A DNA stretch of 64,000 bases from CAMLFJ01 sp040902305. GTDB lineage: Bacteria > Methylomirabilota > Methylomirabilia > Rokubacteriales > CSP1-6. The first letter of the stretch is position 1. Each line of letters starts with the position of its first letter. Where the stretch lies: assembly GCA_040902305.1 (NCBI GenBank), contig JBBDXN010000145.1, positions 9,700-73,699 on the forward strand, written 5' to 3'. Shown here in pieces: positions 32,421 through 40,087 of this stretch. The notes under the pieces were generated by a model. That model was not told the origin of the DNA and made no database searches. It worked only from the letters and a program-made list of their open reading frames with translations. Position numbers and translations under genes: made by a program.

Positions 32421-33191
32421 CTATCGCAGGCCCGCCGGCGGCGGCTGGAAGCCGAAGCACGCGAGGGTCGCCTGGCCCTCGCGGCTCACGAGCACACCGA
32501 TCAAGGCCCGGGCGAGCGCGGGCTGGCGCGTTCCCGCCATGACGGCCACCGGGTATACCACCGGTCGATAGGTGTCCTCCGCCGGCCGGAAGGCCTCCTT
32601 CACCGCCTGGCCGCGGACCGCCGCGTCGGTGGTGTAGACGAACCCCGCGTCCACCTCGCCCCGGGTGACGTAGTCCAGCGCCTGGCGCACGTTCTCCGCG
32701 AAGATCAGCTTGGACCGCACCCGATCCCAGAGCCCGAGCGCCCGGAGGCTCTCCTCCGCGTACTGGCCCGCGGGCACAGTCCTGGGGTTGCCCACCACGA
32801 TCCGGGTGATCCGCGCCTCGGCGAGATCGGCGGCCTTGGTGATGTCCACCCGTGAATCGGCGGGCTTGATCACGGTGAGCAGGTTCCGCGCGAAGGCCCG
32901 GCGGGTGCCGGGCACGATGAGCTGGCGCTTCTCGAGCTCGTCCATCTGGACCACCGACGCTGAGATGAACAGGTCAGAAGGCGCTCCCGCCTCGATCTGC
33001 TTCTGCAGCGCGCCCGAGGAGCCCCAGTTGTAGAGCACGGTCACGCCGGGTCGGGCCGCCGCGAAACCCTTGCCGACCTCGGTGACCGCGTCCTTCATGC
33101 TGATCGCCGCCGACACCGTCAGCGACTGGGCATCCGCGGCGGGAGCCACGCCCACCAGGACCGAGAGCGCCAGCGTGATCCACCGCATCAT
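32421..33191 (-). CDS. modA: Molybdate ABC transporter substrate-binding protein
   Basis: A 256-residue periplasmic protein with a signal peptide (MMRWITLALSVLVGVAPAADA). LTVSAAISMKDAVTEVG and YNWGSSGALQKQIEAGAPSD hold the oxyanion-binding serines, and GNPRTVPAGQYAEESL, EVDAGFVYTTDA are family motifs. It delivers molybdate to ModB. Upstream lies tupB, 56 nt away, so it could have its own promoter or be part of the tup transcript. Confidence 0.94.
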   Translation of the reverse strand: MMRWITLALSVLVGVAPAADAQSLTVSAAISMKDAVTEVGKGFAAARPGVTVLYNWGSSGALQKQIEAGAPSDLFISASVVQMDELEKRQLIVPGTRRAFARNLLTVIKPADSRVDITKAADLAEARITRIVVGNPRTVPAGQYAEESLRALGLWDRVRSKLIFAENVRQALDYVTRGEVDAGFVYTTDAAVRGQAVKEAFRPAEDTYRPVVYPVAVMAGTRQPALARALIGVLVSREGQATLACFGFQPPPAGLR

Positions 33192-33247
33192 GGCCGTGAG
33201 TGCCTCCAGGCCCCATGGTACCGCCGCCGGCTCCTCTGGGCAGGCGC

Positions 33248-33943
33248 TCAGGCGCGGCGGCGCTGCTGGATGACGCTCAGCGCCCAGTTCACCAGGAAGG
33301 TGATCAGCAGCAGGATCAGCGAGAGCGCGATCGCGATGTCGAAGTTGCCCTTGCCGGTCTCGAGTACGGTGGCGGTGGTGAGCACGCGGGTGGAGCCGCG
33401 GATATTGCCGCCCAGCATCATGGAGGCGCCCACCTCGGAGATCACGCCGCCGAAGCCCGCCATCACCGCGGCCAGCATCGGCAGCCGCGCTTCCTTGAGC
33501 AACACCCAGATCATCTGGAGGCGCGAGGCGCCCAGCCCGAGCATCTGCAGCCGGAACCGGTCCGGCACCTGCTGCACCGCGGCCAGCGTGAGGCCGGTGA
33601 CAATGGGCACCGCGATCACGAACTGACCCGCCACCATCGCCGACGGGGTGTAGAGCAGCTCGAGGAAGCCGAGCGCGCCGTTGCGCCAGAGGAGGATGGT
33701 CACGAACAGGCCCACCACCACCGGCGGCAGCCCCATGCCGGTGTTCACGAGGCTGACCGCGAGGGCGCGGCCGGGGAAGCGCGAGAGCGCGAGCAGCGCG
33801 CCCAGCGGGATCCCGGCCAGGAGTGACAGGGCGGTCGCTCCCGCCGAGATCTGCAGCGACAGCCAGGTGATCTGCCAGACTTCGGGATCACCCGCCAGCA
33901 GCAGGCGGAACGCTTCGAGAACGCCCTGCCCGAACAGTCCCAC
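33248..33943 (-). CDS. tupB: Tungstate ABC transporter permease
   Basis: A 231-residue permease with about six helices. NTGMGLPPVVVGLFVTILLW and the EAA-like loop FGGVISEVGASMMLGGNIRG are characteristic of TupB rather than ModB. GTG 33943 follows the tupA stop by 15 nt. Its ATPase is not adjacent: modA, modB and modC come next, and a second ATPase lies at the end of the set. Confidence 0.92.
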   Translation of the reverse strand: MGLFGQGVLEAFRLLLAGDPEVWQITWLSLQISAGATALSLLAGIPLGALLALSRFPGRALAVSLVNTGMGLPPVVVGLFVTILLWRNGALGFLELLYTPSAMVAGQFVIAVPIVTGLTLAAVQQVPDRFRLQMLGLGASRLQMIWVLLKEARLPMLAAVMAGFGGVISEVGASMMLGGNIRGSTRVLTTATVLETGKGNFDIAIALSLILLLITFLVNWALSVIQQRRRA

Positions 33944-33958
33944 CGCGGACCGGGCCGG

Positions 33959-34801
33959 CTAGAGGTCTTCGTCCTTCTTGCCGGCCACCGGGACGAAGAG
34001 CGGCTGGCCGTACTTGTCCACCCCGAAGGTCTTGATGACCGCCTGCGTCTCGGGCGTCAGCATGAAGTCGGCGAAGGCTTTCCCGCCCTTGGGGTTGACG
34101 CGCGGGCCGTTGGCCGGGTTCACCTCCATCACCGAGTAGATGTTGAGCAGCGGGCGGTCCTTCTCGACGAGGATCGGCAGGTCCACCCGCTTTTGGAACG
34201 CGAGAAACGTCGCCCGGTCGGTCAGGGTGTAGGCGCGCCGATCGTTGGCGATGCCGAGGGTCTGCCCCATGCCCTGCCCCGACTCGATGTACCACGCGCC
34301 CTTGGGCGCGATGCCCGCCTGCTTCCACAGGGCCAGCTCGAGGGTGTGGGTGCCCGACTTGTCACCACGCGAGGCGAAGCGCGACTGGCTCTGCGCGATG
34401 CGCTTGAGCGCGTCCACCGCCTTGGGCAGCCCCTTGATCTTCGCGGGATCGTCCGGCGGCCCGATGACGACGAAGTCGTTGTACATGACGAGGCGCCGGT
34501 TGGACATCTTGCCCTCGTCCACGTACTTCTTCTCGAGGCCTGGGGCGTGCGCGAGCGTGACGTCGGCCTCGCCGCGGGCGGCCAGGGCGAGCGCCTGGCC
34601 GGTGCCGACCGAGATGGTCTTCACGGTGAGCCCGCTGTTCTTCTCGAACATGGGCACCAGGACGTCGAGCAGCTCGGAGTCTTGGGTGCTCGTGGTGGTG
34701 GAGAGGATGACGATGTTCGATTGGGCGACTGCCGGCCCCGTCATGGACGGGAGCAGACCGACCGGCACCAGCCACAGAACCGCGGCGAGTCGAGCCATCA
34801 C
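33959..34801 (-). CDS. tupA: Tungstate ABC transporter substrate-binding protein
   Basis: A 280-residue periplasmic protein. Signal peptide to about GPAVAQS, then VILSTTTSTQDSELLDVL: TTTSTxDS is the TupA oxyanion-binding signature. ASRGDKSGTHTLELALW and ESGQGMGQTLGIANDR are also conserved. Start is GTG 34801, 9 nt after GGGAGG; ATG 34798 is the alternative. First gene of the tup/mod set, divergent from the molybdenum hydroxylase operon. Confidence 0.94.
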   Translation of the reverse strand: MMARLAAVLWLVPVGLLPSMTGPAVAQSNIVILSTTTSTQDSELLDVLVPMFEKNSGLTVKTISVGTGQALALAARGEADVTLAHAPGLEKKYVDEGKMSNRRLVMYNDFVVIGPPDDPAKIKGLPKAVDALKRIAQSQSRFASRGDKSGTHTLELALWKQAGIAPKGAWYIESGQGMGQTLGIANDRRAYTLTDRATFLAFQKRVDLPILVEKDRPLLNIYSVMEVNPANGPRVNPKGGKAFADFMLTPETQAVIKTFGVDKYGQPLFVPVAGKKDEDL

Positions 34802-34831
34802 GAGGGTGCGCCTCCCAGGCTATATGCGGCT

Positions 34832-34858
34832 CGGAGCATACAGGCTCTCCGGAGCATA
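34832..34858. promoter_or_regulatory. Direct repeat between tupA and the Mo-hydroxylase operon, possible operator
   Basis: CGGAGCATA occurs at 34832-34840 and 34850-34858, an 18-bp period, with CTC before the second. It lies between the divergent tupA and hydroxylase genes. The minus strand TATGCT could also be a -10 element of tupA. A regulator site is inferred from position only. Confidence 0.35.
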
Positions 34859-34938
34859 GTCAATGCGGTAGACTCGCCGCCGACCCGTCGCGACTCGGTG
34901 TATCATGGCCAGCGCGCGCCAAACCCCTGGGAGACCAC

Positions 34939-35791
34939 ATGCGACGATTCGATCTCGTTCTGCCGAGTAGCCTCGAAGACTGCCTGAAGATCCTCGCGGA
35001 GCACGGAGGCCGGGCCAAGCTGCTGGCCGGAGGCACCGATCTCCTGCCCCAGATGAAGAACGGCGCGCTGCATCCCGCCCTGGTGGTGGACCTCTCGGGT
35101 ATCGCCCGGGTTCGCCAGGTCCAGAACGGCAACGGCCTCCGCATCGGCGCCGCGGTCACCGCGCGCGAGCTCGAGGTGAGCCCGGCGCTGCGCGGCGCCT
35201 ATCTCGCGATCGCGGAGAGCGCGGCCATGGTCGGCTCGCTCCAGGTCCGCAACCTGGCCACGGTGGGCGGCAACCTCTGCAACGCCGCGCCCTCGGCCGA
35301 CATGGCCCCGCCGCTGGTGGCGCTGGAGGCCCAGGCGGTCATCGCGGGGCCGGGCGGCGAGCGGCGCGTGCCGGTGGCCGATTTTTTCACCGGGGTCCGC
35401 ACGACCGTGCTGGCGCCGAACGAGCTGCTGGTCGAGCTGGTGGTGCCGGCGCCCGGGGCCCACTGCGGGGGCCAGTACCTGCGGCACACCCCGCGGCGCG
35501 AGCTCGACATTGCCGTCGTAGGGGTGGCTTCTCAGCTCACCATGGCCGCCGGCCGCTGCACCAAGGCGCGCATCGCGCTCGCGTCGGTGGCCCCGACGCC
35601 GATCCGCGCCACCGCGGTCGCTCGAGGGCCAGGCGGTGACGCCCGAGGCCATCGAGCGCGCGGCCGCGCTGGCGATCGAGGCGGCCAAGCCCATCGACGA
35701 CCAGCGCGGCTCCATCGAGTTCCGCAAGCACCTGGTCCGCGTCCTCACCCGTCGCACGCTCACGACCGCGCTCGCCCGCGCGAGCGCCTGA
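34939..35791 (+). CDS. Molybdenum hydroxylase FAD-binding (medium) subunit, frameshifted near 35620
   Basis: A medium subunit of the xanthine dehydrogenase/CoxM family: LAGGTDLLPQMKNGA, VGSLQVRNLATVGGNLCNAAPSADMAPPL (FAD-binding) and FFTGVRTTVLAPNELL. It reads in frame 1 to about ATAV (near 35620); thereafter the correct continuation (LEGQAVTPEAIERAAALA, FRKHLVRVLTRRTL) is in the +1 frame and ends at TGA 35791. One indel (+1 or -2) therefore separates the two parts. Both halves are otherwise intact, so a sequencing error or a very recent mutation is likely. GGGAG ribosome-binding site precedes ATG 34939. Confidence 0.85.
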
Positions 35792-35807
35792 TCCGGAGGC
35801 AGATCCC

Positions 35808-36299
35808 GTGGCCAAGCACATCCTGAGCTGTACCGTCAACGGCGAGCCGGTCGAGGTGCTCGTCCAGCCGTACGTCACCCTCCTCGACGCCCTGCGCGAG
35901 GACATCGGGCTCACCGGCCCCAAGGAAGGCTGCGGCACGGGCGACTGCGGCGCCTGCACCGTCCACGTGGACGGCAAGGTGGTGGCGAGCTGCCTGATGC
36001 TGGCCATGCAGGCCCGCGGCCGGAAGATTCGCACCATCGAGGGCCTGGCATCCGCGGACACCACCCTGCACCCGCTGCAGGACGCCTTCGTCCGCCACGG
36101 GGTGCCCCAGTGCGGCTTCTGCATCCCGGGCGTCCTGATGGCGGCGGCCGCGCTGCTCGAGGAGAACCCGCGGCCCTCCGAGGAGGAGATCCGCTACGGC
36201 ATCGCCGGCAATCTCTGCCGCTGCACCGGCTACACCAAGATGGTAACCGCGATCAGCGAGGCGGCGGGCGCCCTCGCCTCGCAGAGGAGCGCTCGATGA
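35808..36299 (+). CDS. Molybdenum hydroxylase [2Fe-2S] small subunit
   Basis: A 163-residue CoxS/XdhC-like iron-sulfur protein. The plant-type cluster has GCGTGDCGACTVHVDG and the second cluster GVPQCGFCIPGVL with AGNLCRCTGYTKM. It passes electrons from the molybdopterin subunit to FAD. GTG 35808 follows a CCGGAGG ribosome-binding site. Its stop overlaps the large subunit start (ATGA). Confidence 0.96.
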   Translation: MAKHILSCTVNGEPVEVLVQPYVTLLDALREDIGLTGPKEGCGTGDCGACTVHVDGKVVASCLMLAMQARGRKIRTIEGLASADTTLHPLQDAFVRHGVPQCGFCIPGVLMAAAALLEENPRPSEEEIRYGIAGNLCRCTGYTKMVTAISEAAGALASQRSAR

Positions 36300-38608
36300 G
36301 CACGATGAAGACCACGCGCGACGTCAAGGGAGTGGGGGTCTCGATCCCGCGGCCGGACGGCCCCGAGAAGGTCACCGGCCGGGTGCAGTACGTGGCCGAC
36401 ATCCAGCCCAAGGGCCTGCTGCACGCCAAGCTGCTGCGCAGCCCCCACGCGCACGCCAAGATCGTCTCGATCGACACCAGCGCGGCCCGAGCGCTGCCGG
36501 GCGTCCGCGCGGTCCTCACCGCCAAGGACATCCCGCATCTGAAGAAGAAGGCCCCGACGCGCGCCCACGCCGTCCTCGCGATCGACCGCGCGGTGTTCAT
36601 GGGCCAGCCGGTGGCCGCGGTGGCCGCCGACGAGCTGGCCATCGCCGAGGAGGCCCTCGATCTCATCAAGGTCGAGTACCAGGTGCTGCCCGCCTCGATC
36701 GATCCGCTCAAGGCCATGCTGCCCGGCGCGCCGCCGGTGGCCGACGCGGGCACCGAGGCCGACACCAGCGAGGCGCTCGCCCACTCCGCGGTGGCCATCG
36801 CCAAGAGCGAGGCGCCCGCCAAGGCGGTGAACATCTCCCAGCAGGCCCGCCTGCAGCGCGGCGATCCCGCCAAGGGCTTCGCCGAGTCCGATCACGTGCT
36901 CGAGAAGACCTACCGCGTGCCGATGGTGCACCAGGGCTATCTCGAGGCGCACGCGGTGCTGGCGGAGTGGGACCGCAACGGGCTGCTGACGCTGTGGGCC
37001 AGCACCCAGGGCTCGTTCAACACGCGCTCCGAGGTGGCGGACGTGCTCGGCATCCCCGAGAACCAGATCCGGGTGATTCCGGTGGAGTGCGGCGGCGGCT
37101 TCGGGGGCAAGATCCGCGCGCTCTGCGAGCCCATCACCGCGGTGCTGGCGCAGGTCACCCGGCGGCCGGTCCGCTACGTCATGACACGGAGAGAAGAGCT
37201 GCAGGCGGGCATGCCCGCCCCGCAGGTCATCATCAAGCTCAAGACCGGCGTCAAGCGCGACGGCACCCTCATGGCCCTCGACGCGGAGACCGTCATCGAT
37301 TCCGGCGCGTTCTCCGGCGCGGTGCTGGCAGTGAGCGCGGTCTTCCTCGGCAGCATGTACAAGTGGCCGTCGTTCGACATCCGCGGCTTCGAGGTGCTGA
37401 CCCACAAGCCGAGCGTGGCCGCGTATCGCGCCCCGGTGGCGCCGCAGACCATCTTCGCGATCGAGTCGCACATGGAGCAGATCGCCCGGGATCTCGATCT
37501 CGATTCCGTCGAGTTCCGGATGCGCCACCTGATCCAGGAAGGCGATCCGATGGTGAACGGCCAGCCCTGGCAGTCCAACGGGGCCAAGCAGGTCCTGAGT
37601 CGCATCGCGGAACATCCCCACTGGAAGACCCGCAAGCAGTGGGTGGCCGCAGCGGGCAAGAACGGCAAGCGCCGCGGCGTGGGCCTGGCCCTCGGCGGCT
37701 GGCTCGGGGGGCTCCAGCCCACCGGGGCGACCGTCCGCTTGAACCCCGATGGATCCCTCGCCGTGCTCACCGGCCAGGTGGACATCGCGGGCACCAACAT
37801 CTCGCTGGCCCAGATCGCGGCGTCCGCCTACGGGGTGGACACCGACCTGGTGCGCATCACCACCGGCGACACCGACGTCGCGCCGATGACCGGGCTCAGC
37901 GCGGGCAGCAAGACGATCTACACCGTGGGCGCGGCGGTGCTGCAGGCCGCGGAGGATGCCCGGCGGCAGACGTTCGAGATCGCCGCGAAGGAGCTCGAGG
38001 CCTCCATCCACGACCTCGAGCTGGTGGACGGCAAGGTCACGGTGCGCGGCATGCCGGACAAGGGCATCACGCTGGCCGCCATCGGCAAGAAGGGCAACCT
38101 CTACATGTCGAAGACCCCGCCGGTGCTCGGCAAGGCCAACCCGGCGTTCACCCAGCAGGCGCCGGGCTTCGCGGCCCAGCTCGCCCGGCTCGAGGTGGAT
38201 CCGGACACCGGCGAGGTGACCCTCCAGGACTTCGTGATCGTCCAGGACGTGGGGAAGGCGATCAACCCGCTCGGGGTGGAAGGCCAGATGCAGGGCGGCG
38301 CGGTGCAGAGCCTCGGGATGGCGCTCACCGAAGGGCTCCTGTTCGACGACAGCGGGCGGCTCACCAACCCGAGTCTGCTCGACTATCGCAAGCTCACCGC
38401 GGCCGACCTGCCCAACCTCGAGACCATCATCGTGGAGGTGCCCGCGCCCGCCGGTCCCTTCGGCGCCCGCGGGGTGGGCGAGCCGCCCATCATCCCGGCG
38501 CCCGCCGCGATCGCCAACGCGATCCAGAACGCGACTGGGGCGCGCCTGACCGAGCTGCCGATGAGCCCGGAGCGGATCGCGCTGGCCCTGGTCAACGGCA
38601 AGCACTGA
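36296..38608 (+). CDS. Molybdenum hydroxylase large (molybdopterin) subunit, not a canonical CO dehydrogenase
   Basis: A 770-residue member of the xanthine dehydrogenase/CoxL family. MoCo-binding marks are VECGGGFGGKIRALCEP, AYRAPVAPQTIFAIES and the terminal GARGVGEPP, where the Glu is the catalytic base. Form I and form II CO dehydrogenases have AYRCSFR or AYRGAGR at the second site; here it is AYRAPVAP, so CO is unlikely to be the substrate. ATG 36296 overlaps the small subunit stop. An aldehyde dehydrogenase follows, which suggests oxidation of an aromatic or N-heterocyclic compound or aldehyde. Substrate unknown. Confidence 0.9.
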   Translation: MSTMKTTRDVKGVGVSIPRPDGPEKVTGRVQYVADIQPKGLLHAKLLRSPHAHAKIVSIDTSAARALPGVRAVLTAKDIPHLKKKAPTRAHAVLAIDRAVFMGQPVAAVAADELAIAEEALDLIKVEYQVLPASIDPLKAMLPGAPPVADAGTEADTSEALAHSAVAIAKSEAPAKAVNISQQARLQRGDPAKGFAESDHVLEKTYRVPMVHQGYLEAHAVLAEWDRNGLLTLWASTQGSFNTRSEVADVLGIPENQIRVIPVECGGGFGGKIRALCEPITAVLAQVTRRPVRYVMTRREELQAGMPAPQVIIKLKTGVKRDGTLMALDAETVIDSGAFSGAVLAVSAVFLGSMYKWPSFDIRGFEVLTHKPSVAAYRAPVAPQTIFAIESHMEQIARDLDLDSVEFRMRHLIQEGDPMVNGQPWQSNGAKQVLSRIAEHPHWKTRKQWVAAAGKNGKRRGVGLALGGWLGGLQPTGATVRLNPDGSLAVLTGQVDIAGTNISLAQIAASAYGVDTDLVRITTGDTDVAPMTGLSAGSKTIYTVGAAVLQAAEDARRQTFEIAAKELEASIHDLELVDGKVTVRGMPDKGITLAAIGKKGNLYMSKTPPVLGKANPAFTQQAPGFAAQLARLEVDPDTGEVTLQDFVIVQDVGKAINPLGVEGQMQGGAVQSLGMALTEGLLFDDSGRLTNPSLLDYRKLTAADLPNLETIIVEVPAPAGPFGARGVGEPPIIPAPAAIANAIQNATGARLTELPMSPERIALALVNGKH

Positions 38609-38621
38609 GCAGGAGGCGGGC

Positions 38622-40067
38622 ATGAAGGCAGGCGAGATCTTCGTCGCGGGGAAGTGGCAGGCGACGCGGTCGGGTGAGACCTACCAGCCGATCAACCCGG
38701 CCAACGAGGAGCCGATCTCGGCGGTCGGCAAGGGCGACGAGCGCGACATCGATCTGGCGGTGACGGCGGCCCGCAAGGCCTTCGACGAGGGCCCGTGGCC
38801 GAAGATGTCGCCCCACGAGCGCGGCCGCATCGTCTGGCGCCTCGGCGACCTGATCCAGCAGAACCTCGACGAGATGGCCCGGCTCGAGAGCCTCTGCACC
38901 GGCAAGACCATGTTCGACTCGGGCAAGGTCGAGATCCCGTTCGCGGCCGAGGTCTTCCGCTACTACGCGGGCTGGGCCACCAAGATCCACGGCGAGACGC
39001 TCGGCCTGCGCGACAACGCGTTCACCTTCACGCTGCGCCAGCCGGTGGGGGTGGTCGGGGCGATCGTGCCCTGGAACTTCCCCTTCCTGCTCTCGTCCTG
39101 GAAGATCGCCCCCGCGCTGGCCGCGGGCAACACGATGGTGATCAAGCCCGCGTCGCAGACCCCGCTCACCGCGCTGCGCTTCGCCGAGATCTGCCAGGAG
39201 GCGGGGGTGCCGGAGGGCGTGTTCAACGTGGTGACCGGGCCGGGCGGCAAGGTGGGCATGGCCCTGGTGCGGGATCCGCGCGTCGACAAGATCGCCTTCA
39301 CCGGCTCCACCGAGGTCGGCCGGCAGATCATGCGCGAGGCGGCGGGCACGCTCAAGCGCCTCTCGCTCGAGCTGGGCGGCAAGTCGCCCAACATCGTGTT
39401 CGCGGACGCGGACATGGACGCGGCGGTGCGCGGCGCGCTCACCGGCATCTTCTACAACAAGGGCGAGGTGTGCGCGGCCGGCTCGCGGCTCTTCCTGGAA
39501 GACTCGATCCACGACCAGTTCATGTCCAAGCTCACCGACCGGGTCAAGAGCCTGAAGGTCGGCGACCCGATGGACAAGACCACCCGCATGGGGCCGGTGG
39601 TGTCGAAGGGCCAGATGGAGACCGTGCTGTCCTACATCGAGTCCGGCAAGCAGGAAGGGGCGCGGGTGGTGGCGGGCGGCGGCCGGGCCGACGTCGGCAC
39701 CGGCAAGGGCTACTTCATTCAGCCCACCATCTTCGACGGGGTCACCAACGAGATGAAGATCGCCCGCGAGGAGATCTTCGGGCCGGTGCTCTCGGTGATC
39801 CCGTTCCGCTCGGTCGAGGACGGCATCGCCCAGGGCAACCACACCTCCTACGGCCTGGCCGCCGCGGTGTGGACGCGAGACGTCTCCAAGGCGCTGAAGG
39901 CGGCGAAGGCGATCCGGGCGGGCACGGTGTGGGTCAACGCCTACAACCTCTTCGACGCGGCGCTGCCGTTCGGCGGCTTCAAGGAGTCGGGCTTCGGCCG
40001 CGAGATGGGGTCGGTGGGGCTCGACAACTACACCGAGGTCAAGACCGTCTGGGTCGACCTGTCGTAG
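38622..40067 (+). CDS. Aldehyde dehydrogenase family protein
   Basis: A 481-residue NAD(P)-dependent dehydrogenase. LSLELGGKSPNIVF holds the general-base Glu, and YNKGEVCAAGSR contains the catalytic Cys. PWNFPFLLSSWKIAPALAAGN and FTGSTEVGRQIM are NAD-binding motifs; the length is normal. It is 13 nt after the hydroxylase large subunit, so it probably acts on the same pathway product. Specificity cannot be read. Confidence 0.94.
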   Translation: MKAGEIFVAGKWQATRSGETYQPINPANEEPISAVGKGDERDIDLAVTAARKAFDEGPWPKMSPHERGRIVWRLGDLIQQNLDEMARLESLCTGKTMFDSGKVEIPFAAEVFRYYAGWATKIHGETLGLRDNAFTFTLRQPVGVVGAIVPWNFPFLLSSWKIAPALAAGNTMVIKPASQTPLTALRFAEICQEAGVPEGVFNVVTGPGGKVGMALVRDPRVDKIAFTGSTEVGRQIMREAAGTLKRLSLELGGKSPNIVFADADMDAAVRGALTGIFYNKGEVCAAGSRLFLEDSIHDQFMSKLTDRVKSLKVGDPMDKTTRMGPVVSKGQMETVLSYIESGKQEGARVVAGGGRADVGTGKGYFIQPTIFDGVTNEMKIAREEIFGPVLSVIPFRSVEDGIAQGNHTSYGLAAAVWTRDVSKALKAAKAIRAGTVWVNAYNLFDAALPFGGFKESGFGREMGSVGLDNYTEVKTVWVDLS

Positions 40068-40087
40068 CCGCTCCACCGCGGACGGGC

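Noticed and set aside
36230..38623. 797-residue minus-strand ORF
   Set aside because: It is the antisense shadow of the molybdenum hydroxylase large subunit.
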